Positions 1 to 6,219 of a stretch of DNA of 10,597 nt are shown piece after piece; position 1 is the stretch's first letter, and each line of letters opens with the position of its first letter. The notes below the pieces were generated by a model. It saw nothing but the letters and a program-made list of their open reading frames with translations. It was not told the DNA's origin and ran no database searches. The stretch comes from Dunaliella salina (lineage: Eukaryota; Chlorophyta; Chlorophyceae; Chlamydomonadales; Dunaliellaceae), in NCBI GenBank assembly GCA_002284615.2, contig MU069465.1, positions 122,213 through 132,809 of the forward strand, in the 5' to 3' direction. A program made the position numbers and the translations under genes.

Positions 1-62
<62 letters not shown>
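1..62. repeat. (CA)n microsatellite, cut by window edge
   Basis: An uninterrupted CA dinucleotide run opens the window and ends one base before the CAG that I take as the splice acceptor of the first exon. The full length is unknown because it continues past the left edge. In the frame of the following exon it reads as Thr-His without a stop, but I treat it as the end of an intron. Confidence 0.97.
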
Positions 63-63
<1 letters not shown>

Positions 64-66
<3 letters not shown>

Positions 67-157
67 ATGGCACAGCGCCAGCGCATGAACAACACAGGGG
101 GCTTTGGAGTGCATGGCCAAGTCATCCGCGCAGGTGCCGGCGGACATGGTGCTTACG
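64..157 (+). CDS. TCERG1: TCERG1-like FF-domain protein, exon 1 in window (Gly-rich linker)
   Basis: The reading frame encodes 31 codons plus one base: an opening rich in Gln, Arg and Met (VMAQRQRMNN), then a Gly/His/Ala-rich stretch (TGGFGVHGQ, AGAGGHGAYG). The acceptor is taken as the CAG that closes the CA repeat. The donor is G|GTGCGTGAG, a good consensus, and an in-frame stop follows a few bases later, so a splice is required. The exon ends in phase 1, which fits the two leading bases of the exon at 1785 (joined codon GGC, Gly). No domain is recognised; a flexible linker before the first FF domain would suit the TCERG1 layout. The exact acceptor is uncertain (alternatives after 75 or 96), and the ATG at 67 could conceivably be a start. 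The link to the FF gene is inferred from phase, strand and order, not from homology. A degenerate copy lies at 366-435. Confidence 0.5.
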
Positions 158-221
158 GTGCGTGAGGTTGAGAGGTGGTGTGGTACCCCTTAACATGGTG
201 ACATGGTACAAATATCTTATT

Positions 222-350
222 ACACCTTGTAAACCTTATAAACCTTGTACATGGATGTACCATACCACCCTGTTGGCTAGCAGTCAGTCGTTTTGACTGG
301 AGGTCTTGTAACCTTGTGAACCTTGTTGACCTTGTACATTGATGTACCCA
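222..350. repeat. AACCTTGTA-type short repeats flanking hairpin
   Basis: Two similar arms, roughly 222-262 and 302-350, each carry several AACCTTGTR units followed by GTACAT..ATGTAC, itself a small inverted repeat. They sit on either side of the CAGTCA hairpin. The same units (ACAAGGTTACAAGG on the + strand) precede the hairpin copy at 8519, and CTGTAAACCTTGTC follows the one at 7735, so they look like part of one dispersed element. Confidence 0.55.
281..299 (-). repeat. Dispersed hairpin element, copy 1
   Basis: Perfect 6-bp stem CAGTCA/TGACTG with a 7-base loop, flanked by GGCTAG on the left and GAGG on the right. Read on the - strand it is identical through stem and loop (AAACGAC) to the copy at 8519-8537, and is followed by CTAGCC. 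Confidence 0.7.
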
Positions 351-365
351 TTTGTATACTCTCAA

Positions 366-435
366 GGGGGCTTGGGAGTGCACGGCCAAGCCATCCGCGC
401 AGGTGCCAGCGGGCATGGTACATACGGTGCTTGAG
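366..435 (+). pseudogene. Degenerate copy of exon 1
   Basis: This stretch aligns with 97-157 base for base with scattered substitutions and no indel. In the same frame it reads GGLGVHGQAIRAGASGHGTYG, against GGFGVHGQVIRAGAGGHGAYG in the exon. The donor has decayed from GTGCGT to GTGCTT and the left border is AAG rather than CAG. If the AAG served as acceptor the segment would be phase 1 at both ends, so inclusion would keep the frame. Most likely a duplicated, decaying exon; a rarely used alternative exon cannot be excluded. Confidence 0.55.
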
Positions 436-1328
436 CTTGAGGGGTGTACATGCAAATCTGGTTGCAAATGTAAATTTGATGCAGTAGTAGGTGGCTTGCA
501 AGACCATCCGCTGGAATTGCCTGTTTTGGTTGCTTCTCGTCTATGTGCGCCCCAACCAGGGATTATCAATTGTGGCATCCTCTGGATCCATGGTTCGTGG
601 GTTCCGCAACACCAAGCTTTCACAATCCCCAGTTTGGGCGCCTGTGCCCAGTTAGCTACAGCATGAACCCGAGTTTTCACCACCAAAATCCATATCTGAG
701 CACTGCGCCAATTTAATTGCTTTTTAGTGAGTTCGGGTCCTCATACTCAGAGGATATCATTGCAAAGAAATGGTGTTCAACAAACCCAGTGGTTGGTGAC
801 TTACAGAATTTCGGCCATTTCCCTTGGAAAAACCTGGCGCAATGGGTGCCAAAAACGCCAGTTCGTAACCTTGTTTTCCCACCTTTGGACATGCAGGATG
901 TTAGCATCCTATTTAGGAGTTTCAAATAACGAATTTTGGGAGTGTAAAAGGGTCCCAGGGTGGAGCTATGGGCCATTTTGGGTGATCAGAGGCCAGGAGA
1001 GTGACTTGGGGTCCTCTAATTTTCATCATTTCTTGATGTAACAATTCCATGACATATTTTGGAGTAATAATGGTGGTGAGATTTGCAAAAGAAACGCAAG
1101 AAAGAGCATGTCTGGCAAAAAAGCCAGCCGACCCCATCTGAGTTATTTGTTTCAGTGCATGGTGCAAAGAAAAGATGCTGTGGAAGAAAATCCTTGTGGA
1201 TGTAGGTGGGTATGTTGCACAAGGTGCATAAGCTTGAAGGGCCAAATATTGGTGCACGATGCACTGAGCTTTTAGTGCGCAAGGGCACATGAAGCACACA
1301 GCAAGGCAGGGTTATTCGAGCACTTACA

Positions 1329-1690
1329 ACGGTTTGAGAACTCAAGCTTTTTGATTTACTTGCGGACTTATAAGTACCAATTTGAAGAATTGTATGCCCT
1401 CTGCCAAGAAGGGGGTAAAAGTCTGTAATGGTTTCTGCTCCACAACGGTGACATGTTGATCACATTCAATCCTTATTTCCCCCATAATAATGACTAAAAG
1501 TATTGGGGGAAAAAAGGGCATAGGTGAGGAGGGGTGGCTGCAAACCTCCTCTTAGCTTGGGGAGGGGTGAGGAGGGGTGGGTTGCGGGAAGGGAAGGGGG
1601 GTTTAGTTGCAAGCCTCCTCGCCTACAGGCAAATGCATGTTCAAATAGTTTGTTGAACCTCAAACTTTGTGACACCATCAGCAAACTGAA
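1329..1690 (+). repeat. Dispersed repeat family, copy 1
   Basis: Two blocks match the segment at 4747-5058 in the same order and orientation. The left block (about 1329-1408) contains TATGCCCTCTGCCAA, against TATGCCTTCTGCCAA in the other copy. The right block (about 1618-1680) contains CTCGCCTACAGGCAAATGC, against CTCGCCCACAGGGAAACGC, and then a TTGTTGAACCTCAAACTT-type stretch. The middle differs: G-rich here, C-rich in the other copy. No protein, TIR or Pol III box is evident, so the class is unknown. Confidence 0.55.
1526..1601 (+). repeat. G-rich tract with hairpin and G-quadruplex potential
   Basis: GAGGAGG (1526-1532) can pair with CCTCCTC (1545-1551). From 1559 to 1601 there are seven runs of three or more G separated by short spacers, which meets the usual G-quadruplex pattern on the + strand. 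It sits inside the middle of the dispersed repeat and inside intron 1, so it would also be present in the pre-mRNA. Confidence 0.5.
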
Positions 1691-1784
1691 CTCGTCAAAC
1701 TGGCAAATGACACCACCTTGGCACACAATGAGTGTTGCAGCATCAAACTGATGCTGGGGCAACGTTTTCCGTTCACTCGTGCAG

Positions 1785-1897
1785 GCCGTGGCCAGGGCAA
1801 CGTGCGCAGTGCGCTGGCGGTAGCAGAAAGGGCAGGGGCAGAGCGCGCACGGCAGGCTAATATTCAACGATTCAAGGAGCTCCTTATGGACAAGGGG
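1785..1897 (+). CDS. TCERG1: TCERG1-like FF-domain protein, exon 2 (start of FF1)
   Basis: Two bases complete the codon left by exon 1, then 37 codons follow. The N-terminal part is a short Gly/Arg piece and an Ala/Glu/Arg-rich helix (ALAVAERAGAERARQ). The C-terminal part, NIQRFKELLMDKG, is helix 1 of an FF domain, with the first signature Phe in QRFKELL. In TCERG1 the same place reads as a helix ending in a Gly just before the Trp-containing segment, as here. The acceptor is TTCACTCGTGCAG|GC and the donor is GGG|GTGAGC; the intron after it is phase 0. Other frames of the segment hit stops. TCERG1 proteins are nuclear and couple RNA polymerase II elongation to splicing, the FF domains binding the phosphorylated Pol II tail and splicing factors; that role here is inferred from family. 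A partial copy lies at 2056-2103. Confidence 0.78.
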
Positions 1898-1925
1898 GTG
1901 AGCGAATCCTTGATTACAGTAAACC

Positions 1926-1926
1926 G

Positions 1927-2002
<76 letters not shown>

Positions 2003-2023
2003 CGCGCGCGCACGCGCGCGTGC
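1926..2023. repeat. (TG)33(CG)n tract, strict purine-pyrimidine alternation
   Basis: Thirty-three TG units run straight into CG units (1995-2010), CA, and CG again (2013-2020). Purine and pyrimidine alternate without a break for about 98 bases, the classic requirement for left-handed Z-DNA, with CG and TG being the most favourable steps. It begins 28 bases after the exon 2 donor. Confidence 0.95.
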
Positions 2024-2055
2024 CGTCTGCTTCTCCTCTTGATAACATCCTTCCC

Positions 2056-2103
2056 AGGCAGGCCAACAACCGACGAGTTAAGGAGCTCCGTGCGAACTGT
2101 GGA
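2056..2103 (+). pseudogene. Degenerate copy of exon 2 (FF1 helix 1)
   Basis: Sixteen codons read RQANNRRVKELRANCG in one frame, against RQANIQRFKELLMDKG in exon 2: nine identities, with AAGGAGCTCC conserved exactly at DNA level. The signature Phe is Val here, and the donor GTGAGC is replaced by TTTGAG. The part of exon 2 upstream of RQAN is not recognisable. It lies between the two complementary microsatellites. Confidence 0.5.
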
Positions 2104-2230
2104 TTTGAGCAGCAACCCAGCATTGAAGCGCTTTCCATGGAAGTCCAAGCCAAACTCAAATGCATTTTGCTGTGGTTTCTACAATTCTACGCGATTATTC
2201 CATTTCGTGTAAGGGAAGGAGCAGTTGAAT

Positions 2231-2232
<2 letters not shown>

Positions 2233-2289
<57 letters not shown>

Positions 2290-2299
2290 CGCACGCGCA
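2233..2299. repeat. (AC)n tract ending in GCGCACGCGCA
   Basis: Twenty-seven AC units followed by ATGCGCACGCGCA, again strictly alternating. It is complementary in sense to the (TG)n tract at 1926-2023, so the two could pair in single-stranded DNA or in the intron RNA, with about 210 bases looped out. Confidence 0.95.
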
Positions 2300-2834
2300 A
2301 ATAAGTAGCCCTTTTTGCCTGCAAATCCCTTTTGCCTTGGTGTTTACCCGCATGCTCGCTTTCTTGAAACGCACCTTTCTCATGCATCATTCAAGCAAAG
2401 CAGCCAAATCCAAATTAGCACTGTTCAAATCCAAATTAGCACCGTCAAGTAGTGAAGAGTGCTTTGAGGCACTGTACCTATCCGCCAGTCACCATGCACA
2501 GTTATCTAATGTATTTGCTTTCTTGTACCAATACAGTAAAAAAGATGTTTCCTTGATTAAATGTACTCTAGAGAGGGATTCATCCTCTCCAACCCTTTTT
2601 GTTTTTTCACGTATTACACACTCTCTTAACAATCTGCTAAAGTATTTTTGCCTGGATTTACCTGAACACATAGCCCGCAGTGTGGCCCAGTTCAAGTTTT
2701 GTGCCTTGCTGTGCTTGTTGCATTTCTGATCTTGCCAAGCTCTACATTCCCTGTTAAATTGGCATTCAATGCCAACGATTGGCATTGCCATCCATCACAG
2801 AAAATTGTTGAATTTCATGTGTTTGCCCCCTCAG

Positions 2835-2966
2835 GTCACGCCCTTCTCTCGTTGGGAGAGGGAGCTGCCGAAATTGGAGTCAGACCCTCGCTACAAGCTG
2901 CTACCCAACCTCAAAGAGCGACGCGCCGCGTTCGACGACTTCTGTAAAAATGTTGCTGCAGAGCAG
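2835..2966 (+). CDS. TCERG1: TCERG1-like FF-domain protein, exon 3 (body of FF1)
   Basis: Forty-four codons, phase 0 at both ends, supply the rest of FF domain 1 after helix 1 in exon 2. Order of motifs: VTPFSRWERELPKL (helix 2 with the invariant Trp), ESDPRYKLL (the DxRY loop), NLKERRAAFDDF (helix 4 with the second signature Phe), then CKNVAAEQ leading to FF2. TCERG1 FF1 has the same spacing and the sequence WEKEL..DPRY..ERK..F at these places; PRP40 FF1 has WE.A......D.RY, a poorer match to the ERELPKL part. The acceptor CCCCCTCAG|GTC is good. The donor CAG|GTCCGT is weak, but reading on reaches a stop at 3051, and the sister copy at 3031-3111 has CAG|GTCAGT in the same place, which supports this border. 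It is the strongest coding segment in the window. Confidence 0.87.
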
Positions 2967-3030
2967 GTCCGTGCTTGGGAAGGTGTTGGGGAGTGCTCTT
3001 GCTCTAAATTGTGTGCTTTGCATGCTGCCA

Positions 3031-3111
3031 GTCACGTACAAGCCGCTGCCTAACTTCAAAGAGCGCTGTGCTGCATCCAATGACTTGTGTAAGAATGTTG
3101 CTGCAGAGCAG
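3031..3111 (+). pseudogene. Degenerate copy of exon 3 with internal deletion
   Basis: Starts with the same GTCACG as exon 3, then lacks exactly 51 bases (the 17 codons from PFSRW to SDPR) and resumes at TACAAG. The remaining 25 codons share 19 residues with exon 3 (YKPLPNFKER, then NDLCKNVAAEQ). Both aromatic core positions of helix 4 have changed (AAF to AAS, DDF to NDL). One G is lost at the acceptor, which would put splicing out of frame. The intron start downstream is copied too (AATTGTGTG...TGCATGCTGC). The Trp, the DPRY loop and the signature Phe are all gone, so it cannot encode an FF domain. Confidence 0.8.
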
Positions 3112-3151
3112 GTCAGTGCACTTGATCCAAATTGTGTGTTTTTGCATGCTG

Positions 3152-3212
3152 CAAAAAATAATAAATAAACAAACAAACAAACAAACAAACAAACAAACAG
3201 GCAGGCAGCAAA
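3152..3212. repeat. (ACAA)n microsatellite
   Basis: AATAATAAATA followed by about nine ACAA/AAAC units and a short GGCAGGCAGC tail. Lies between the exon 3 copy and the exon 4 copies. Confidence 0.93.
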
Positions 3213-3363
3213 AAACTCCTTACATCAATCAAGGAAAGGGGGCCACATGCTGCAAGTCCTTCACGAGGAGTTGGTAATAAGTAGCACCAAGATATGTCTG
3301 AATACCTCTGCAAACATGTGCGGCAGAGCTGCTGGGTATTTATTCCATACTCGATGCGATATT

Positions 3364-3503
3364 GACTAGCTTGTACGCAGCTCTTCTCAAACGCTGGAAG
3401 CCTTGAAAGATTCTCGAGGCCTCCAGCTCATCACACAGCTCGTCAAGAATTCCTGCATGGAACTCCTGGAAGAACCATTGCATTTGGAAATCGTTTTGAT
3501 ATT
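3364..3503 (+). pseudogene. Exon 4 copy C1 (frame kept, donor lost)
   Basis: First of four tandem units of 107-140 bp. In one frame it reads EALKDSRG, LQLITQ, LVKNSCMELLEEPLHLE, against KALKESR, AQR, VKNAFMDLLEEAVELE in the intact exon: an in-frame insertion of five codons in the middle, and the FF-type Phe replaced by Cys. The acceptor region reads TTGTACGCAG/CTCTTCTCAAACGCTG and the donor GTGAGG has become ATCGTT. No stop occurs across the copied part. Confidence 0.7.
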
Positions 3504-3610
3504 GACCAGCTGTCTCATGGCCCTTCTCACGTGCAGGAAGCTTTGAAAGAGTCTCATTCAGCTCATTCGAGCACAGCGCATCAAGGACGCCTTCAAGAAT
3601 TGGTTTGGAT
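3504..3610 (+). pseudogene. Exon 4 copy C2
   Basis: Keeps the intact acceptor CTTCTCACGTGCAG and the EALKES start. It then carries an inserted TCATTCAGCTCATTC-like stretch shared with C3 and partly with C1, which shifts the frame before the QRIKDAF part. The sequence after KDAFK is lost, and no GT donor is seen at the expected place. Confidence 0.65.
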
Positions 3611-3749
3611 TAACAGCTGTCCTGCTGCTCTTCTCACGTGCAGGAAGCTTTGAAAAAGTCTCATTCAGCTCATCTCAAGCACAGCGCCTCAAGAACGCCT
3701 TACTAAACCTCTTTGAAGGCGCATTGCGTTCAAGAATCGCTTTGAATTC
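3611..3749 (+). pseudogene. Exon 4 copy C3
   Basis: Keeps the acceptor CTTCTCACGTGCAG and reads EALKKSHSAHLKHSASRTPY before a stop. The homologous part in the other frame (QRLKNALLNLFEGAL) is still recognisable. The unit's start, AGCTGTCCTGCTGCTCTTCTCACGTG, is almost the same as that of the intact exon, so this is probably the most recent relative. Confidence 0.7.
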
Positions 3750-3782
3750 GACCAGCTGTCCTGCTGCTCTTCTCACGTGCAG

Positions 3783-3860
3783 AAAGCCTTAAAAGAGTCC
3801 CGAGCGCAGCGCGTCAAGAACGCTTTCATGGACCTCTTAGAAGAGGCTGTCGAGCTGGAA
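3783..3860 (+). CDS. TCERG1: TCERG1-like FF-domain protein, exon 4 (start of FF2)
   Basis: Twenty-six codons, phase 0 at both ends: KALKESRAQR then VKNAFMDLLEEAVELE. Following VAAEQ of exon 3, this matches the charged linker and first helix of the second FF domain in TCERG1, whose signature Phe is here in NAFMDLL. The acceptor CTTCTCACGTGCAG|AAA has a good pyrimidine tract and the donor is GAA|GTGAGG. It is the only one of four tandem copies with both splice borders and an unbroken frame, hence my choice of it as the functional exon. The second half of FF2 (the Trp/aromatic helix, D-x-R-F loop and second Phe) should be in the next exon, but I could not find it in the window. Confidence 0.72.
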
Positions 3861-4746
3861 GTGAGGCTGCTGACTGCCAGCAGAGAGGTGTGTATGAGTG
3901 TGCATCGTCCGAGGTGACAAACGTTTTGTAACAACTCCTTGATGCTTCTGTTTGTACTGGCACTGTGAGAGTGCGCTTTTCTCAATTGTGTGCCTGTCAG
4001 TGCATGCCTTTCGTCTTCGCATCGAGAGTTCATGAGAAATTCATCTTGAAGTTTAATTGTGTCTGCGGACGCATTAAATGTGCTGTGCTCTTATGCTGTG
4101 TGAGTGGGTGCATCCATTTCCTGGCCCTTGCTGGACCAGACTGTGAAGCTGGAAGACGCACATGCCAGTCCGGGCCAGGCTTTTTTTGTGAATAGAAATC
4201 ATGATGGATTTCCACTGTGCCTGCCAGACCAGGCAATTTAGCTGGTTTACCCAAAGGGAGTTGCGCCAATGCGTGCATAAGCTTGTGTGTGCATGCTGGT
4301 GAGTGCTCGCAGCAGCCTCATGAGCAGCCTCAAAGGTGGCTTGTTCATAACAGTATTAGTGCCTCATTGAGCTCAACACGCGCCTGGCTTGCCCTTGACG
4401 GTTCTTTGCTACCGTACAGTAATCGACTCATCCCACACCCCCTACAAAATAATTAGTTTTGCAACCACGCATCAGCAGCCAAGCCCGAAAACGACTATTT
4501 TACTCGGTCGCACATAAGCGCTACTGACCACTTTTACCCTCTCGCACTCCAAAGTGGTAATTGACACCATCGCGCACCCTTGGAATGAAAATACATTTTA
4601 TGCACGCACTCAGCGCGCAGGGCAAAAAACAATAATTATGCACGGTGATACAGTCTTTGCACGGTATGCAAATTGGACGTGTTTCAGGCAGGTGTATACC
4701 TGCATCACATTTACTCGTACCAAGGTTGGGTCATCCGAGAAGTTTG
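3861..4746. other. Non-coding stretch, no gene recognised
   Basis: Begins with the GTGAGG donor of exon 4. At 3966-4011 a TCAATTGTGTGCCTGTCAGTGCATGC stretch echoes the AATTGTGTG..GCATGCTGC after exon 3 and its copy. Around 4133-4235 are two imperfect CCAGACCAGGC / CCAGTCCGGGCCAGGC pairs. At 4529-4559 CCACTTT and AAAGTGG form a short inverted repeat. No reading frame here looks like a known protein. Probably intron of the FF gene. Confidence 0.4.
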
Positions 4747-5058
4747 AACGGGTCGAGAATTTGAACTTTATCAAACTACTCGCAAATTTTGAATTGTCGG
4801 TTTGTAGGATTTTATGCCTTCTGCCAAAAAGGACCCCCGGGCACCCCTTTGGCACCCCTGTTACACCCCTCAGAACCCCCCATAAATGGTGTTTGGTCCT
4901 TTTCGGTTGTCAAATTGCGAACAATTGTGCAAGTGGGCAAGGGAAAAGGCTGGACAAGTGTTTGAGGTGCAGTGCTCCCCTCTCATCCTTCTCGCCCACA
5001 GGGAAACGCACGTTTTAACAGTTCATTGAACCTTGAACTTCGTCCACCGTTTGCCACC
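4747..5058 (+). repeat. Dispersed repeat family, copy 2
   Basis: Matches 1329-1690 in two end blocks (see that entry). The middle of this copy contains five C-runs of four or more between 4834 and 4881, so the - strand has G-quadruplex potential while the first copy has it on the + strand. A frame through it (within 4554-5018) is open, but I judge that to be chance because the match between the copies is at DNA level and not framed. Confidence 0.55.
4834..4881 (-). repeat. C-rich tract, G-quadruplex potential on - strand
   Basis: Runs of C5, C4, C4, C4 and C6, separated by five to seven bases. On the - strand this gives five G-runs with short loops; on the + strand it could form an i-motif. 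Confidence 0.6.
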
Positions 5059-5090
5059 TTAATTTGTTAGTCTAGCAAAGACCCAACCTT

Positions 5091-5158
5091 GATACGTACA
5101 TGTATGTATGTACGTATGTATATATGTATGTATGTATGTAAGTATGTATGTATGTGTG
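5091..5158. repeat. (GTAT)n microsatellite
   Basis: About sixteen GTAT/GTAC/ATAT tetranucleotide units with a few substitutions. It directly follows the end of the dispersed repeat copy. Confidence 0.93.
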
Positions 5159-5828
5159 AGGGAATGAGTGGTGACTTCCTATGCATGAGCAAATTATTTC
5201 ATTATTGACCTTTGATGCTGCTTTTATGCAGGCTTGCGCGCGTATGCACACAGCCTTTTGCAAAGCATACAGGATACTGTTATGCATGTTGCTATCATTC
5301 GATTCCCAGGGTACCCAACATCTTCCTGAGCATGTGTGTGCAAGTCTGCATCATGGGGATGCCTGTGAGCTTTGCCCTGGTTCACACAGCCTATTGAATA
5401 GGTCCCATGAACCAAACCCCCCCCATGTGAGACCAAAATGTCCCAGTTAGCGTTTTGTGACAATGTATCAGCGCCCACTGCACCATTCGGGTCCTGAAAA
5501 GTGTGTTGAATGGCTGATTTCTGGCTCTACACGAGGGTGTAAAGAAGGTAGGGTGAGATGCAGCAGGTTACTAAAAACTTGAAAACTTTAGATTAAAAAC
5601 TACAAAAATTGCACTTTCCTCACACACATCGGGATGCCTCTTGTTCGGAGCACAAGGAGAGGACACTGTACTTCCCCATGGACGTTAAAAATCCGAGTGA
5701 TGTTGGGCAGGGTCTATTGAAATGATTGTGGGAGTTGCACCCTGCGCAAGCGTGGCGCCAAGATGTGTTTTCTCATGCGGGGAAAGCCGCAGCATTCTTT
5801 ACACAGGCCACTTTTTGCCTCATTTAAG
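5159..5828. other. Stretch without a recognised gene
   Basis: A TTTTATGCAG acceptor-like site at 5222-5231 is followed by an open stretch (ACARMHTAFCKAYRILL) that matches nothing I know and has no convincing donor. A CCCCCCC run lies at 5418-5424. Otherwise I see nothing in it. Confidence 0.35.
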
Positions 5829-5909
5829 CGTAAATGCTGCGGTGGGTGCATCAAGCTTCAATGCTGTGCTGGATGCATCAAGCGTAAATGCTGTGGTGGA
5901 TGCATCAAG
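5829..5909 (+). repeat. 27-bp minisatellite, three units
   Basis: Three head-to-tail 27-base units (5829-5855, 5856-5882, 5883-5909). Units 1 and 3 differ at two positions; unit 2 differs more at its start. Being a multiple of three, it reads as a nine-residue repeat in every frame, for example RKCCGGCIK / LQCCAGCIK / RKCCGGCIK. I have no evidence that it is translated. Confidence 0.9.
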
Positions 5910-6219
5910 CTGTGGCAGCAACCAGGGATGAACTCAGGTGGCCAGGACACGCAGCAGTTGTGATGCAATGCCACTCCCCTGCAACAGCGTCGGCTCCCAT
6001 TATGTTCTGCACGCAAAAATTTACTTTCCTAAATGCCTTGACATACATGTCCTCTATTTTTTGGTCCGGCAACTGGACTTCATTGTTGACAGCGCGCGCA
6101 CCTGCCCCACCAGCATGCTCCCGGTCCTGGTAACTCAAGTATGCCTGTGCTCCGTCAGCTAAGAGTTCCTGAGTTAAATGCCTGGTCAGGGCAACCAACC
6201 CCAAACCTTGAACCCCCAA
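5905..6219 (-). CDS. Possible coding fragment, unknown
   Basis: An open frame of 104 codons on the - strand has a balanced amino-acid make-up, unlike the other frames here. It includes QELLADGAQAYLSYQDREHA, then ARAVNNEVQLPDQKIEDMYV and KAFRKVNFCVQNIMG. The first codon is not ATG (TTG), and a stop lies just upstream, so either the frame is entered by splicing or it is not a gene. A GTAAAT donor-like site occurs inside it at the KAFRKV codons. I do not recognise the family; it may be a piece of a transposable-element protein, a lone exon or chance. Confidence 0.2.
   Translation of the reverse strand: MGVQGLGLVALTRHLTQELLADGAQAYLSYQDREHAGGAGARAVNNEVQLPDQKIEDMYVKAFRKVNFCVQNIMGADAVAGEWHCITTAACPGHLSSSLVAATA

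Larger units (their letters stand above)
158..1784 (+). other. Intron 1 (inferred), with repeats
   Basis: Bounded by GTGCGT at the 5' end and TTCACTCGTGCAG at the 3' end. It holds the echo of exon 1 (366-435), one copy of the CAGTCA hairpin family in inverse orientation (281-299), AACCTTGTA-like short repeats (222-350), one copy of a dispersed repeat (1329-1690) and a G-rich tract (1559-1601). Between about 700 and 1320 I see no recognisable gene. A stretch at 1155-1204 has an acceptor-like left border (TTTGTTTCAG) and GTGGGT on the right, but its translation matches nothing I know. Confidence 0.5.
1898..2834 (+). other. Intron 2 (inferred)
   Basis: Bounded by GTGAGC and GTTTGCCCCCTCAG. It carries a (TG)n(CG)n tract, the echo of exon 2, an (AC)n tract in complementary orientation, and a 21-bp direct duplication (CAAATCCAAATTAGCAC unit at about 2408-2448). 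The stretch 2450-2820 is AT-richer and shows no gene that I recognise. Confidence 0.75.
2967..3782 (+). other. Intron 3 (inferred), made largely of exon copies
   Basis: Bounded by GTCCGT and CTTCTCACGTGCAG. About 480 of its 816 bases are recognisable copies of exon 3 (one) and exon 4 (three). An (ACAA)n microsatellite lies between them. No other gene is visible. Confidence 0.7.

Noticed and set aside
352..666. 104-codon + strand open frame
   Set aside because: Its first part is the exon 1 copy read in a different frame from the exon; the remainder is Cys-rich without a motif.
1155..1204. Possible exon with TTTGTTTCAG and GTGGGT borders
   Set aside because: Two frames are open, neither phase-matches exons 1 and 2 convincingly, and the peptides are unfamiliar; probably intronic.
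1930..2304. Open frames reading poly Cys-Val, Thr-His or Ala-Arg through the TG/CA tracts
   Set aside because: They exist only because dinucleotide repeats lack stops; the flanking residues match nothing consistent.
2835..2966. PRP40 splicing-factor FF exon instead of TCERG1
   Set aside because: Both are FF proteins, but the WERELPKL..DPRY..LKERRAAFDDF pattern and the following VAAEQ linker fit TCERG1 FF1 better; a PRP40-like identity is not fully excluded.
4554..5018. 154-codon + strand open frame
   Set aside because: It overlaps a dispersed DNA repeat whose other copy does not keep the frame, has low-complexity Pro/Thr runs from C-tracts, and resembles no protein I know.
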